Of a DNA stretch of 64,000 nucleotides, positions 52,540-63,749 are shown in pieces. The notes beneath the pieces are model-generated. The model made no database searches. It was not told the origin of the DNA and saw nothing but the letters and a program-made list of their open reading frames with translations. This DNA is from Volvox africanus (taxonomy: Eukaryota; Chlorophyta; Chlorophyceae; Chlamydomonadales; Volvocaceae). Location: contig BSDZ01000094.1 in NCBI GenBank assembly GCA_030268105.1, positions 3,754,501-3,818,500 of the forward strand, given 5' to 3'. The translations under genes were made by a program, and so were the position numbers. The stretch's first letter is position 1. The number at the start of each line of letters is the position of its first letter.

Positions 52540-53775
52540 ATGTCCGCGGAACACGACGATACGCCGCACACTAGCCTAGCTAGCCAACCCGATTTCGTTG
52601 TAGCTGCTAGAGCGCCGGATAGAGGTCTTGAGACTGTTGGCGCGCGAGCCACTCAAGAGCCCCTTTTCCTTCAGACCCCTGCTCACTTAATTGTGCCGCA
52701 TTCAGCAGTGAACACGAATATGGACAACACTGCTGGACCAAGGGTTCTGCCATTACCTCAAGCTCGAGGGCATGATGACATCCCTGAGGTGATGAGATTG
52801 TCGATTCCCGTTCCTAGGCTCAATATTTCGCTGACCGACAAGACACCAGGGCATAGCATAGCCGATGCAACTCGTGCGTACGTGCGTGACGCTAAAAAGT
52901 ACCTCCAAGCTGTTCATGGTGGCGATAATGACGGTATCAGGTGTCTCTTCGTTGGTAACACCCTCGAGGGCGCAGCGAAGGACTGGTATCGCAATTGGAC
53001 CAACGCCCGGGGCAGCTATACTTTTGACGAGTTAGTCGCCGCTTTACTCGCACGATTCGCTACTGAGGTTCAAGCACGCGATGTGGAAGCTCGTAACGTT
53101 TTGGCAGCGGGTAGCTACCACATGCGTCGGGATGAAAATGTACCTGCGTACCAGTCACGCTTCGAAGCACTTGTGACTCCCATTGCTGACCTCACCGAAT
53201 CTGAGCGTGTCTTTTGGTTTAGGCGAGGCCTAACGAAACTTTTGGCTAAATGGTGCGCCACTGACTTGGTTGGAGCGCAGATCAAGTCGTATGACGCGTT
53301 GGTCGTTTTTGCTAAGGGCGCGGAGATACGACTTCTTGCCGGCGAGGAAGAAGTTAAGTCTGCCCCTCGTGCAAATGCCGTGCAAGTGCAGGATCCGCTT
53401 GGGGAAGCTGTGGCTCTCGATCAGGACCTCGGCGCGACCCGCCCCACGCCTACTGCCGCGACGCGACGCAGCAACGGGCAACGCAAGGCGCGCGGGGGCG
53501 CTAGCTCGGGTGTCCGTGGTACAGGAGGGGCAGGTCCGAGCTCGGACCCAGCTAGGAACAGGAAGCGTGGTGGTGCGCCGTCGTCGGCAGCCGCACAGCG
53601 TTCCGACCCCAACGCGAAGCGTACTCGTACGGACGACACATTTATGCCAAAATGGAATTGCAATCGTTCCGAATTCGAGCGTCGAAAATTGGCCAACGTT
53701 TGTCTACGGTGTGCGGAGAGCCATTCTACGAAGGATTGCCCTCTAATGCCGCCGTTTGTACCTCAGCCGAAATAG
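52540..53775 (+). CDS. gag: LTR-7 Gag polyprotein (411 aa)
   Basis: An intact gag, almost identical to LTR-1 Gag (differences include EGAAKDW for EGAVKDW and LVVFAKG for LVAFAKG). It has capsid region, basic linker and short zinc knuckle CLRCAESHSTKDC, and ends in UAG 53773-53775. Confidence 0.94.
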   Translation: MSAEHDDTPHTSLASQPDFVVAARAPDRGLETVGARATQEPLFLQTPAHLIVPHSAVNTNMDNTAGPRVLPLPQARGHDDIPEVMRLSIPVPRLNISLTDKTPGHSIADATRAYVRDAKKYLQAVHGGDNDGIRCLFVGNTLEGAAKDWYRNWTNARGSYTFDELVAALLARFATEVQARDVEARNVLAAGSYHMRRDENVPAYQSRFEALVTPIADLTESERVFWFRRGLTKLLAKWCATDLVGAQIKSYDALVVFAKGAEIRLLAGEEEVKSAPRANAVQVQDPLGEAVALDQDLGATRPTPTAATRRSNGQRKARGGASSGVRGTGGAGPSSDPARNRKRGGAPSSAAAQRSDPNAKRTRTDDTFMPKWNCNRSEFERRKLANVCLRCAESHSTKDCPLMPPFVPQPK

Positions 53776-53814
53776 GGGCTTGCCCGGGTTCCTGCGGAGG
53801 GGGCTCTACCTGGG
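53773..53814 (+). promoter_or_regulatory. LTR-7 gag/pol UAG and stem-loop
   Basis: UAG 53773-53775. The arms at 53783-53789 and 53808-53814 are identical to LTR-1. Confidence 0.6.
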
Positions 53815-56800
53815 TTTTCTGAACTAACGCGTGGTCGGTGGTCATCCTTACGGCCAGCCGTTAAGGCATTGTTGCCTTGTGTACTTGGACACATCGAGCG
53901 AGTCATTGCGCGACGCATCACGCTTGACGGACGCACGGGACTTCTCTGCTTCGATCCGTTGTGTAATGTGTTTACACCTCGCCGTCCCCTGTCGTCTATT
54001 GATCTGTCCAACCACGTGGTTTTGTTCATCCCCTCGTCTCTGCGTGAGATGTCGGAACAGTTGGCCATGTACAGGAGGTGTAGGCGTCAATATCCAGACA
54101 CTGCCGCATGTGTTTTACTCCCCGCTTTCTGTCGGCGCAAGGCAGAGGCATCGTTAAGGGGTATGCGGCATGTCCACCGGTTCGAGCCGGGCACCGTTTT
54201 GTTTAATGGTGTGGATCGGGAGGGTACGTTGGCTCCGTGGCCACACCTATCCTACTCGGTTGACGTTTGGTACGAAGCTCCTGATGGGGGTGCCGTTGGT
54301 TACGGGCCCGCCTTAAGTGCACTGACGTTGTCTGCTGGGCAGTCGCTCGTAGATAACCGTGTCCCTGTGGTTCAGATCGGTTTGAATGGCCGTACTCTGA
54401 AGGCACTTGTTGACACCGGTGCCAGCGACGACTTCATCTCTGTCGCAGAGGTGAATGCGCTGGGGTTGTCCCCAGAGTCGTTTGATTGTCCACAGGTTAC
54501 CCTTGCTGACGGGGGTAAGCATCCCATCGTGGGCAGGATTACCCTTAGCCTATCGTTAGGCCCTTTGCGTGTTGTGACCCGGCCGTACGTGCTGCAGGGC
54601 TTAGCAGAGACTGCACCGTACATAATGGGGTCGTCGACATTACGACAGTACCGCGCGCGCATCGACATGGAGACCGCAACCCTACATATGTGCAAGGGTA
54701 CTCTGTCGATTAAGGTACCTTTCCTGTCGTTCGAACATGTCACACCAAAGGAGGGCGAAACTGAGGCGGTGCCTATGGTTAATTTCGCCGTGACCGCAAT
54801 GGCCGCGCGAATCGAACCAGAGCTAGTCGGGCGTAAGGAGGCCGTCCGTTTGTTACGGAAGGGTGCCCACGGACTGCTTTTAAGGCCGCGGGTGAGCTGC
54901 TGTGTCACCACCGCGCAGATTTCTGTGGATCCTGAGGTTGAGGCCCTACTGTCGCAGTATGAGGACGTCTTTAAAGATATCCCTGGCCTACCACCTATGC
55001 GTCCTGTTGATCACACAATCCCTCTCATGCCTGGAGTGCAGCCTACAGCCCGGCCAATGTACAGGTTGAGTCCATTGGAGCTGGATGAGGTGAAGCGCCA
55101 GGTGACGGATTTGCTCGCGAAGGGTATGATACGCCCCAGCACATCCCCGTATTCTGCACCGATTTTGTTTGTCGGTAAGAAGGATGGGACCTTGCGCATG
55201 TGCATCGATTACCGGGGGTTAAATGCGAATACGGTGAAAAATCGCTACCCTTTGCCTCGCGTCGACGACCTGTTGGATAAGCTGAAGGGCTCGGCTTATT
55301 TTTCCTCAATTGACTTACAACAGGGCTACAATCAGATTCGCATCGCTGCCTCTGATATCCCGAAAACCGCTTTTCGGACGCCCTTCGGTCACTTTGAGTA
55401 TACGGTCCTATCGTTTGGTTTGACTAATGCCCCTGCGACGTTTCAGGCGGTTATGGACCGAATGTTTAGGCCGTTTATCGACAGGTTCGTTGTTTGCTAC
55501 CTGGATGACATCTTGGTATATTCTAAGACGCGCGAGGAGCACTTGGAGCATCTGCGGCTCGTGCTCGACGTTATGAGGCGGGAGCAATTGTTTGCTAAAC
55601 GCGCCAAATGCTTTTGGGCGCAGCCTCAGGTGGAATATTTGGGCCACATTGTGTCGGCCACCGGTGTGAAGATGGACCCGCGGAAGGTCGCCGTGGTTCG
55701 TGATTGGCCCGCGCCTCAGAACCTCACGGAGCTGCGTAAGTTCCTTGGCTTGACCAATTATTTCCGGAAGTTCATTGAAAAATATTCTATCATTGCGGCC
55801 CCGCTTACTAACTTAACTCGCAAAGGCGTTTTCGTTTCGCTCGAGTCGTGGACGTCGCAATGCCAGCGGGCATTCGAAGAGCTCAAACGAATCATTGCTG
55901 AAGATGTCACCCTTGCTTTCCCCGATTATTCAATGCCATTTCGTGTTGAGGTAGTGTCTGATGCCTCAATATTTGGAAGCGGCGCTGTATTGTTACAGGA
56001 AGGGCGACCGATCGCCTTCACAAGTAAGAAGTTTTCTGGTGCGGAGATTCGCTACACCACCGGGGAACAGGAGCTTCTGGCTGTGCTGCATGCTTTAAAG
56101 GAATGGCGCTGTTACCTCGAGGGACGCCCGTTTACTTTAAAGACTGACCATAAGCCCCTAACGTTTTTGCAAAGCGTTCCGACGTTGAACCGCCGTCAAG
56201 CTAGGTGGATGGAATATCTAGCTAGGTTCAACTGCACCTGGGAGTATATTTCTGGTAAATTGAATATTGCCGATGCTCTCAGTCGACATCCGTCGCTACA
56301 CGCTGCAATTTTGGCAGCGCCCGTCGTGCGGCCGCGTAGCGAGGAGGTTCCGATCGCGACGGACCTCGCGGAGCGGTTGAAGGTTGCCTACAACGCAGAC
56401 GCCTGGTTCGCGGACCCGGCTAATGTAGAAAACCTTCGCAAGCAGAATGGCCTTTGGCTACGGACGGAGGGTGCAGCTACGCAAATCGTCGTTCCGAACG
56501 ACGACGCGCTACGCTACGACATCCTTGCGCGGTTCCACGAGGACCCGTTAGCAGGACACCCTGGTAGCAAGCGATTGATCGACTTGGTGCAACGTTCCTT
56601 TTGGTGGCCTCGTTTGGCTAAGGATGCGGCGAACTTCGTACAGACATGCAGTCTGTGCCAGCGCAATAAGGCTTTGTCCGGTAAGGGCCATGGGTTGTTG
56701 CAACCGTTGCCTGTCCCGGATGCGCCTTGGGAAAGTGTTTCCATGGACTTCGTAGTCGCGCTGCCCAAAACTGAGGGGGGATATGATGCGGTGTTCGTAA

Positions 56801-57837
56801 TGGTCGATCGTCTGACTAAGATGGTTCACCTAGCACCATGCACATCATCCTGCACGGCTGAGCAAACTGCACGTTTGTTTTTCGATAATGTGGTTCGGTT
56901 ACACGGGGTTCCCAAAAATGTGATCTCGGACCGCGGTGGACAATTCACGTCTAAGTTTTGGGAAGCGCTCTGCAAACTAGTTGGCATGCGTGTCAACCTG
57001 AGCACAGCGTACCACCCGCAGACTGATGGTCAAACCGAACGCACAAACCGCACGTTGGGTGATATGTTGCGCAATTATGCTGGTCGCACACCACTCGTTT
57101 GGGATACGTATTTGACTGCGGCAGAATTCGCGCTTAACAACGCTGTTAACCGCTCTACAGGCAAAAGTCCGTTCTTTCTTAACTACGGATTTCATCCCGC
57201 GCTACCCGTGTGGCGTGAGTTGGAAGTGAACGTGCCTGCTGCTAAACGTTTTGCCAAGTCTTTTATGTCCCGAATCACAGACGCGAAGTCGTGTTTGGAC
57301 GCGGCGCAGCAACGAACGACGGAATACTATAACAAATCTAAGCAGGATGTGACGTTTTCGGAAGGGCAACTCGTGTTGCTAAGCACCAAGAACTTGCGTT
57401 CCTTGGCCGACGGATCCCGAAAACTCTTACCCCGCTGGATTGGTCCGTATCCTGTCGTGCGCATGGTTGGGAATGTGGCTGTGGAGCTTGCATTGCCCAC
57501 TGATATGACCATTCACCCCACGTTTCACGTATCGCTTGTTCGTCCGTATCGTAGTACGGAACCCGTCCCTGAGCCTGCTAACGCCCCCGCAGTGGTCGAA
57601 CCAGTTCCCGAGACCTGGATCACTGGTAAACAGAAGTTTTACGATGTGGAGCGGGTGTTAGATTATCGCGCGCGTCGTGTGGGCCGACACCGACGTAAGC
57701 GAACAGTACACGAGTACTTGGTTAAGTGGACAGGGTATACCGACGAGCACAACTCATGGGAACCGGCACGCAACTTCTCACAGGACATGAAACCCCTGCT
57801 CGAAGAAGCCCGCAAACGTGCCACACAAGCCCAATGA
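53776..57837 (+). CDS. pol: LTR-7 Pol polyprotein
   Basis: An intact pol in the gag frame after UAG. Protease DTG is at 54412-54420, RT YLDD at 55498-55509, followed by RNase H, integrase with HHCC and D,D,E, GPY motif and chromodomain with its aromatic cage. It stops at TGA 57835-57837. Very few substitutions separate it from LTR-1 pol (for example DNRVPVV for DNHVPVV, ESFDCPQ for ESSDCPQ), so the two are recent sisters from one source. No early ATG follows the UAG, as in LTR-1. Confidence 0.95.
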   Translation, partial: GLARVPAEGALPGFSELTRGRWSSLRPAVKALLPCVLGHIERVIARRITLDGRTGLLCFDPLCNVFTPRRPLSSIDLSNHVVLFIPSSLREMSEQLAMYRRCRRQYPDTAACVLLPAFCRRKAEASLRGMRHVHRFEPGTVLFNGVDREGTLAPWPHLSYSVDVWYEAPDGGAVGYGPALSALTLSAGQSLVDNRVPVVQIGLNGRTLKALVDTGASDDFISVAEVNALGLSPESFDCPQVTLADGGKHPIVGRITLSLSLGPLRVVTRPYVLQGLAETAPYIMGSSTLRQYRARIDMETATLHMCKGTLSIKVPFLSFEHVTPKEGETEAVPMVNFAVTAMAARIEPELVGRKEAVRLLRKGAHGLLLRPRVSCCVTTAQISVDPEVEALLSQYEDVFKDIPGLPPMRPVDHTIPLMPGVQPTARPMYRLSPLELDEVKRQVTDLLAKGMIRPSTSPYSAPILFVGKKDGTLRMCIDYRGLNANTVKNRYPLPRVDDLLDKLKGSAYFSSIDLQQGYNQIRIAASDIPKTAFRTPFGHFEYTVLSFGLTNAPATFQAVMDRMFRPFIDRFVVCYLDDILVYSKTREEHLEHLRLVLDVMRREQLFAKRAKCFWAQPQVEYLGHIVSATGVKMDPRKVAVVRDWPAPQNLTELRKFLGLTNYFRKFIEKYSIIAAPLTNLTRKGVFVSLESWTSQCQRAFEELKRIIAEDVTLAFPDYSMPFRVEVVSDASIFGSGAVLLQEGRPIAFTSKKFSGAEIRYTTGEQELLAVLHALKEWRCYLEGRPFTLKTDHKPLTFLQSVPTLNRRQARWMEYLARFNCTWEYISGKLNIADALSRHPSLHAAILAAPVVRPRSEEVPIATDLAERLKVAYNADAWFADPANVENLRKQNGLWLRTEGAATQIVVPNDDALRYDILARFHEDPLAGHPGSKRLIDLVQRSFWWPRLAKDAANFVQTCSLCQRNKALSGKGHGLLQPLPVPDAPWESVSMDFVVALPKTEGGYDAVFVMVDRLTKMVHLAPCTSSCTAEQTARLFFDNVVRLHGVPKNVISDRGGQFTSKFWEALCKLVGMRVNLSTAYHPQTDGQTERTNRTLGDMLRNYAGRTPLVWDTYLTAAEFALNNAVNRSTGKSPFFLNYGFHPALPVWRELEVNVPAAKRFAKSFMSRITDAKSCLDAAQQRTTEYYNKSKQDVTFSEGQLVLLSTKNLRSLADGSRKLLPRWIGPYPVVRMVGNVAVELALPTDMTIHPTFHVSLVRPYRSTEPVPEPANAPAVVEPVPETWITGKQKFYDVERVLDYRARRVGRHRRKRTVHEYLVKWTGYTDEHNSWEPARNFSQDMKPLLEEARKRATQAQ

Positions 57838-57880
57838 CCCCTGCAGTCGATGCTGTATGATGCAGCGAGGACGCTGCATA

Positions 57881-57896
57881 CGGGAGGGGGGATAAT
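57881..57896 (+). promoter_or_regulatory. LTR-7 polypurine tract
   Basis: CGGGAGGGGGGATAAT next to the 3' LTR. Confidence 0.85.
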
Positions 57897-58721
57897 TGTT
57901 GTGCTACGGTTCATTTCCCGCCGACGCGTAGGTCGACGCAATCCTACGAAGCGAAGTGCTTTTGCTATGAACGCATTGCATATGAATGAATCTGCATGAT
58001 ATAAATGTATTCGTGTACATTTATATATGCATTTGGCATGTTGTCATTTTCCATCGCGACATCGCATCATGGCAAATCCGCCTAGCATGCATGAATAACC
58101 GAAGCATTGAAGTGCGCATTATGCTCGTGCTATGAAACGATAAATAATATTATCTGATATAATATTACTTCATTAAAGCACACGTTGAGAGCGCCGCACT
58201 TGTCGCGATGCATGCCCTGCAACCGGATATCGTTATCCGGACCCTTGCATCATGCGAATGCCGGAAAGGCTTATACGATTGTTATACGTAGACATCGCCT
58301 AGACGCAGTAGGGTTGTCACATCTAGGATCGGCCTCCTGATGTGAATCGTACGGCATTGCGATGCTGCGAGTATAACAGATGCGAGGACGGCTAAGCTAA
58401 AAGAGACATTCGATACCGGAGAACACTTGTGTGTTCTACATTACTATTGCTATACGATATTCTACTTAGCCCGAGCTAAGCCTGAACTTCGCTAATCACC
58501 GCCGCGTGATGATTGCTTGCTTCCGGCGCTGACGGCGATTTCGTCCATTGCATCATTCCGACCTGTAAGACCGTAAGTTATATCTCTCTTCGTCTTGAAG
58601 TCTTCCGCTGTCTTTGTTTGCTCTCGCTTGCCTTGCCGTACTTGCAAGTGCTCGCGCATCGGTGTCGATAGTCTCCAGACGTGCAGATACTCATGAGCAA
58701 ACGCGAACGAGAGGTACAACA
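57897..58721 (+). repeat. LTR-7 3' LTR (825 bp)
   Basis: Identical by eye to 51249-52073. It is followed by GAGAA and the remainder of the LTR-6 3' LTR. Confidence 0.95.
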
Positions 58722-58726
58722 GAGAA

Positions 58727-59024
58727 CACTCGTGTGTTCTATATTACTATTGCCATACGCTATTCTACTTAGCCCGAGCTAAGCCTGAACTTCGCTAATC
58801 ACCGCCGCGTGATGATTGCTTGCTTCCGGCGCTGACGGCGATTTCGTCCATTGCATCATTCCGATCTGTAAGACTGTAAGTTATATCTCTCTTCGTCTTG
58901 AAGTCTTCCGCTGTCTCTGTTTGCTCTCGCTTGCCTTGCTGTACTTGCAAGTGCTCGCGCATCGGTGTCGATAGTCTCCAGACGTGCAGATACTTATGAG
59001 CAAACGCGAACGAGAGGTACAACA
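58727..59024 (+). repeat. LTR-6 3' LTR, last 298 bp
   Basis: Continues 50723-51248 after removal of LTR-7 and one GAGAA; together they give 824 bp. It ends ACAACA at 59024, then AAAAG. Confidence 0.94.
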
Positions 59025-59029
59025 AAAAG

Positions 59030-59510
59030 TATAGTTGCCCCGGGCGTTGGTCCAATTGCGATACCAGTCCTTCGCTGAGCCCTCGAGGGTGTTACCAACG
59101 AAGAGACACCTGATACCGTCATTATCGCCACCATGAACAGCCTGGAGATACTTTTTAGCGTCACGCACGTACGCACAAGTTGCATCGGCTATGCTATGCC
59201 CTGGTGTCTTGTCGGTCAGCGAAATATTGAGCCTAGGAACGGGAATTGACAATCTCATCACCTCAGGGATGTCATCATGCCCTCGAGCTTGAGGTAATGG
59301 CAGAACCCTTGGTCCAGCAGTGTTGTCCATATTCATGTTCACTGCTGAATGCGGCACAATTAAGTGAGCAGGGGTCTGAAGGAAAAGGGGCTCTTGAGTG
59401 GCTCGCACGCCAACAGTCTCAAGACCTCTATCCGGTGCTCTAGCAGCCACAACAAAATCGGGTTGGCTAGCTAGGCTAGTGTGCGGCGTATCGTCGTGTT
59501 CCGCGGACAT
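59030..59510 (-). pseudogene. gag: LTR-5 gag, N-terminal part
   Basis: Minus-strand gag from ATG at 59510 to the LTR-6 insertion. It matches the LTR-1 Gag N-terminus with a few changes (EGSAKDW, VRATQEP). The frame continues into 44081-43327 when LTR-6 is removed. Confidence 0.9.
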
Positions 59511-59813
59511 GGAGCACGAAACGATACCCTAGGTTTGCGTAATAGAAGCCGACTTCTATCGCAAAGGCAAGAGTACAAAACAATTCGGTGAGCCTACCGA
59601 CAGTACTCTTGAGAAGATTCAGTAAACTCAGCAAGTACTTGCCCAGCTGAGTCCTGATCTCCGTAGTTTGGGCGATAAGAGTCGCCAAATGGTCCGGACG
59701 AAAGCCGGTCTCAGTCGCCGCGGCAAGCAATGCCGGTGCACTGAGATTACCTGCGACTCAGAGCATACACTTACACAACAAGTGCAGCAATCTAAGCAAA
59801 AGCAATTAAACAA

Positions 59814-59909
59814 TTACAAACCGGAAGCGGCGGCGTCCAAGACGGCGCGGCCTAGGTCTTCGGCAAAAGTATATAGCGGTCCTCGTGGTTCGTCGCTGGA
59901 ACTTGCCAT
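59814..59909 (-). CDS. LTR-5 leader ORF (31 aa)
   Basis: Minus-strand leader ORF starting at 59909, with one D-to-Y change. The second open stretch runs down to 59476. Confidence 0.38.
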   Translation of the reverse strand: MASSSDEPRGPLYTFAEDLGRAVLDAAASGL

Positions 59910-59958
59910 AGAAAGAACCTACTTCCGATTAGACAAAGAGAGACAGTTAGGCAACGAA

Positions 59959-59973
59959 CCTGTCTCGATACCA
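59959..59973 (-). promoter_or_regulatory. LTR-5 primer-binding site
   Basis: Minus-strand TGGTATCGAGACAGG, 3 bp from the 5' LTR. Confidence 0.8.
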
Positions 59974-59976
59974 ATT

Positions 59977-60800
59977 TGTTGTACCTCTTGTTCGCGTTTG
60001 CTCATAAGTATCTGCACGTCTGGAGACTTGCGACACCGATGCGCGAGCACTTGCAAGTACAGCAAGGCAAGCGAGAGCAAACAGAGACAGCGGAAGACTT
60101 CAAGACGAAGAGAGATATAACTTACAGTCTTACAGATCGGAATGATGCAATGGACAAAATCGCCGTCAGCGCCGGAAGCAAGCAATCATCACACGGCGGT
60201 GATTAGCGAAGTTCAGGCTTAGCTCGGGCTAAGTAGAATAGTGTATAGAAATAGTAATATAGAACACACGAGTGTTCTCCGGTATCGAATGTCTTGTCTA
60301 GCTTAGCCGTCCTCGCATCTGTTATACTCGCAGCATCGCAATGCCGTACGATTCACATTAGGAGGCCGATCCTAGATGTGACAATCCTACTGCGTATAGG
60401 CGATGTCTACGCATAACAACGTATAAGCCTTTCCGGCATTCGCATGATGCAAGGGTCCGGATAACGATATCCGGTTGCAGGGCATGTGTCGCAACGAGTG
60501 CGGCGCTCTCAACGTGTGCTGTAATGAAGTAATATTATATCAGATAATATTACTTATCGTTTCGTAGCACGAGCATAATGCGCACTTCAATGCTTCAGGC
60601 TTTCATGCATGCTAGGCGGATTTGCCACGATGCGATGTCGCGATGGATAATGACAACATGCCAGATGCATATATAAATGTACACGAATACATTTATATCA
60701 TGCAGATTCATTCATATGCAATGTGTTCATCACGATAGCACTTCGCCTTGTAGGATCACATCGACCTACGCATCGGCGGGAAACTAACCGTAGCACAACA
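59977..60800 (-). repeat. LTR-5 5' LTR (824 bp)
   Basis: Right LTR. It shares the private outer end (AAACTAACCG) and the TTTCATGCATGC variant with 38393-39216 but differs from it at many sites. Confidence 0.92.
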
Positions 60801-61351
60801 GTAGGCGGATAGGCCTATCACTGAGATGCGACAGCGAGCAGGCCCACAGATGGTTGATACCCACCGATACCTCCACCCCAGGCGCCGTGACTTCACTCAC
60901 CTGTACCATGCACCCAGCCCAGGAGGTTCACGCCTGGATAGCATCTACATCAATGAAGCCATGCTGCCGTATATTTGCCACACAGCCATCTCATTCCACA
61001 CACCTTCAGACCACCGTCTTGCCACACTTCATCTCCTACCTCGCAAAAATGAGGTCAAGGGCCCAGGCATCAAGCGTATACGCATGGCCTTCACTGACCA
61101 TGAAGATTTGGCTACAAGCATGGCGGAGTGGATCCGGAACCAATGCCAAGAGGCACCCTCAGCCGAAGAGAACCCGGGCAACCTTATTGCTTGGTGGCCT
61201 GGTTTTAAACGCCGACTAACCATCCTAGCTCACCAACTCAACAAGGTAGCGCAACAGCGTAGGCAGCAGCCAGATGCGCATACCCAGGAGGCCTACCTTG
61301 GGGTCCAACAGGCCCAACAAGCCCTCGATGCTAGGCCGCACTCACCACACT
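60801..61351 (+). pseudogene. ORF2: LINE-3 ORF2 piece 1: endonuclease C-terminal part
   Basis: Starts in the middle of the endonuclease at the position equivalent to 5546 of LINE-2. The first full codon (60802-60804) is TAG where LINE-2 has CAG. It then reads the endonuclease end (GGSRLDSIYI, SDHR) and linker. A missing C near 61350 shifts the frame, and the shifted reading ends at a TAG (61366-61368). It provides the empty sites that prove the LTR-1 and LTR-2 target duplications. Confidence 0.9.
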
Positions 61352-62793
61352 ACTACAGCAGCTCGTAGATGCCCAAGCAAGACTGCCTAGGGTGCATATT
61401 GAGGACAACGCCAGGGCAGCAAAAAAGACCCGGGTCCACTGGTTACACGCAGGAGAGCGTCCTGGCCCAGCTCTGACAACCTTCCTGCAAACCCAAATCC
61501 AGGACCAGCAAACAGCCCCAGTGGCCCTCCAGGCACACTCAGGCCGACTGGTCACAAATCCAGCACAGCTACCACAGGTGGTAGCGGACTTTTGGGCAGG
61601 GGTATGCAGAGCCCCAGACTTCACCACTCCTGAAGATTGCCAGTCAGTGCTAACCCAGTTAGCAGCAGCCAACATCCGACTCCCTGAGGAAGCTGACGAA
61701 GTGGTTGGGTCCCCGACCATCGCTGTGTCTGAGCTGGGTTTCGCACTGAAGAAGAGCCAGCCAGGCAAAGCACCCGGATGGGATGGCATCCCAACGGATC
61801 TGTACCGCAAGTTCTGGCCAGAGATTGGCCATACCATGGCAGCCCTCTTCACGGCTATCGGCAAAACAGGGCAGGTGCCAACAGGCTTTCTGGATGGTAT
61901 CATTAAGGTGCTTTACAAGAAGGGAGACCCCAAACAGCCTGGCAATTACCGCCCTATCACACTGCTTTGCTCGGACTACCGCTTGCTGGCCAAGGTGCTG
62001 GAGAATCGCCTAGGGCCAGCCCTGGGACGAATCATCAGCCCCGAGCAGTCAGCTTTTCTGCCCAAGAGGCTCATTGGGGCCAGTGTTCTCTTTCTACGCC
62101 ATCTGCCTCATCTCTTACGGAAATTGAACCGCCAAGGTCTGCTGGCCTTCCTGGACTTCGCGAAAGCTTATGACACAGTGGACCGCAACTTCCTGATGGG
62201 GGCAATGGAGGCGATGGGAGCAGGCCCACAGCTTTGCAGTTGGACCCGGATATTGCTTAGCAACACGCGGGCAAGAGCCATGATGAACGGTTTCAAATCC
62301 AGGCTTGTTAAAATGGAAGCAGGGGTAAGACAGGGTTGCCCCCTAGCACCCCTGCTGTATCCCTTTGTTGCCCAGGCCTTGTTCAGCTGGTTAAAGAGCC
62401 AAGAGATAGGCCTCCGCCTATTGCCTTCAGATGAAGACAGGATTACAGCCTGTCAGTTTGCTGACGATGCAGAAGTGGCCCTTGAAGGAGAGGAATCCGT
62501 GCCAGCCTTCCTTGAAGCCATGGATACTTTTGCCCGGGCATCAGGTCAACGCCTGAACCTGGATAAGATGGAACTCCTACCCATAGGGGCTGTGGACGAC
62601 CACCGTCAGGGAAGCACAATAAATGGCCTGAAGGTGGTCACCACTGCGACAGCCCTTAACTTGCCAATGGACAACCAAGTGCAGCCGTCCCAACCAGACT
62701 GGCCTGAGATGCTAGCACTGGCCTACACGAGGATGCAACGCCTAGCCCATTATCCGCTCTCTGCCTTTGGTCGGGCTGCAGCAGTCTCAAGCT
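61352..62793 (+). pseudogene. ORF2: LINE-3 ORF2 piece 2: reverse transcriptase
   Basis: RT region in the frame following the 1-bp loss. It has GKAPGWDGIP, NYRPITLL, FLDFAKAYD, VRQGCPLAP and QFADD (about 62457-62468), all intact. The frame stays open to the 23-bp insertion, which introduces TAA two codons in. Close to LINE-2 piece 3. Confidence 0.9.
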
Positions 62794-62816
62794 GTTAACT
62801 TAGGGTTATTAGGGTT
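62794..62816 (+). other. 23-bp insertion containing two TTAGGGTTA units
   Basis: Between GCT and ATTG of the otherwise continuous ORF2 lies GTTAACT followed by TAGGGTTAT and TAGGGTT. This contains two tandem TTAGGGTTA-like units resembling telomere sequence. LINE-1 and LINE-2 lack it. It shifts the frame and adds a stop. No target duplication is visible. Confidence 0.85.
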
Positions 62817-63747
62817 ATTGGCTGCAAACAGTCACTTGGCATATGGAGCATGGTGGACCACCTCCAGATACCACTCTGACCTACATTGAACGCTTAGTTG
62901 CTCGCCTTGTAGATCGGCAACAGGGCCCAGAAGACCAGGGCCAGCGCTTCACTGGAGTACCTAGCAGACTCTTGGTGGGACACCCATCAACTGGTGGTTT
63001 TGGCCTACTGCCCCTCAGGCAACACATTCGGGCAAGACAAGACATGTGGGCAGTGCGATTCATCCGAGGGGCCCTGATGGCCAGGAGTGAGGGAGAGAGG
63101 GTAACGCTTATGGACACGGCGATGAATACGGTTGCTGAAGAAGAGGAAGAGCCTGCTACTAGTAGTAATGTTCGAAGCCTCCACCCCTGGATCCGGACCC
63201 TGGCCACCTACCTGGAGATCACCCATCCGGCCTTTAAACCTTGGGCCCTTACCACTGCCCAGGCAACTGGGCCCTGGCTGGGTGGAGAGACCTTGCCTGA
63301 GGATATCAGCCGAATTGTAGGGGCCTTAGGGCACCTCCCACCACTAGAAGATGTCAGCAACCCAACTTTAACCCCTGGAGACTGGTGCTGGGCGGCTGCT
63401 CTCTGGGGAAATCCTTTGCTGCCCAACAATTCGGACAATGGGGGAAGTATCAATGGTAACAACCACCGCCCAGGCCTGGAAACCCGTCACCCACTGATGG
63501 CTTCATGCAGAAAACTGCTCACAGTTGGGGACCTGGTAAGGGTGTACAATATGCTGGAGCATGACCAAATACCCCTCCCTCAGTACATGACCTGGCTAGA
63601 CTGGACCCAACAGTTTCTAGACCCCTCAGCTAGCCCCACCCAACTGCGAGACAAGGAGTCTACCCGTATGGCTCTCTCGGCTCTATGCAACGATATCAGC
63701 CCGGCATGGATAGCAGCAGCACGGGAGGTAGTCAACCGCTTACAACC
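62817..63747 (+). pseudogene. ORF2: LINE-3 ORF2 piece 3: post-RT region, truncated
   Basis: Continues ORF2 after the 23-bp insertion through GGFGLLPLRQ and the region before the CCHC. It is open until the break at 63747 in VNRLQP. The CCHC cluster, PIP box and 3' UTR are missing. It contains the empty LTR-3 target site (CCTCCACCCC at 63178-63187). Confidence 0.9.
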
Positions 63748-63749
63748 GC

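Larger units (their letters stand above)
51249..58721 (+). mobile_element. LTR-7: intact chromovirus inside an LTR, TSD GAGAA
   Basis: A 7473-bp element flanked by GAGAA at 51244-51248 and 58722-58726. Its two 825-bp LTRs look identical, and it is colinear with LTR-1 at a constant offset of 45630. Gag and pol are open with all visible catalytic residues. It sits at the innermost level of a three-deep nest, so it is among the last events in the window and the best candidate for a currently active copy. Confidence 0.96.
44082..59024 (+). mobile_element. LTR-6: chromovirus in LTR-5 gag, carrying LTR-7, TSD AAAAG
   Basis: Flanked by AAAAG at 44077-44081 and 59025-59029. It has an 824-bp 5' LTR, intact gag, broken pol, and an 824-bp 3' LTR that is split by LTR-7 (526 + 298 bp). 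The sequence is of the LTR-3 subtype. Confidence 0.95.
38393..60800 (-). mobile_element. LTR-5: chromovirus carrying LTR-6 and LTR-7, flanks do not match
   Basis: A minus-strand element with two 824-bp LTRs. Both carry a variant outer end (AAACTAACCG) not seen in other copies, so they are one subtype. The left flank is GCGAG (38388-38392) and the right flank GTAGG (60801-60805); there is no target duplication. The flanks correspond to LINE positions 2181 bp apart. Gag was intact before LTR-6 landed; pol has three lesions. It is the oldest well-preserved LTR insertion here. Confidence 0.9.
37835..63747 (+). mobile_element. LINE-3: interrupted, internally deleted and 3'-truncated LINE
   Basis: LINE pieces are 37835-38392 (5' UTR and first 12 codons of ORF1) and 60801-63747 (ORF2 from the endonuclease on). 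The LTR-5 complex lies between. Relative to LINE-2, 2181 bp (equivalent to 3365-5545) are missing across LTR-5. ORF2 has a CAG-to-TAG change at 60802-60804, a 1-bp deletion near 61350 and a 23-bp insertion at 62794-62816. The copy ends abruptly at 63747 at a partial LTR. Confidence 0.9.

Noticed and set aside
62794..62801. GTTAACTT in the LINE-3 filler as copied from the LINE 5' end (GGTTAACTTCGC near 2818)
   Set aside because: An 8-base match is too short, and LINE-3's own 5' end reads GTTAGCTT. The telomere-like units are the more distinctive part.
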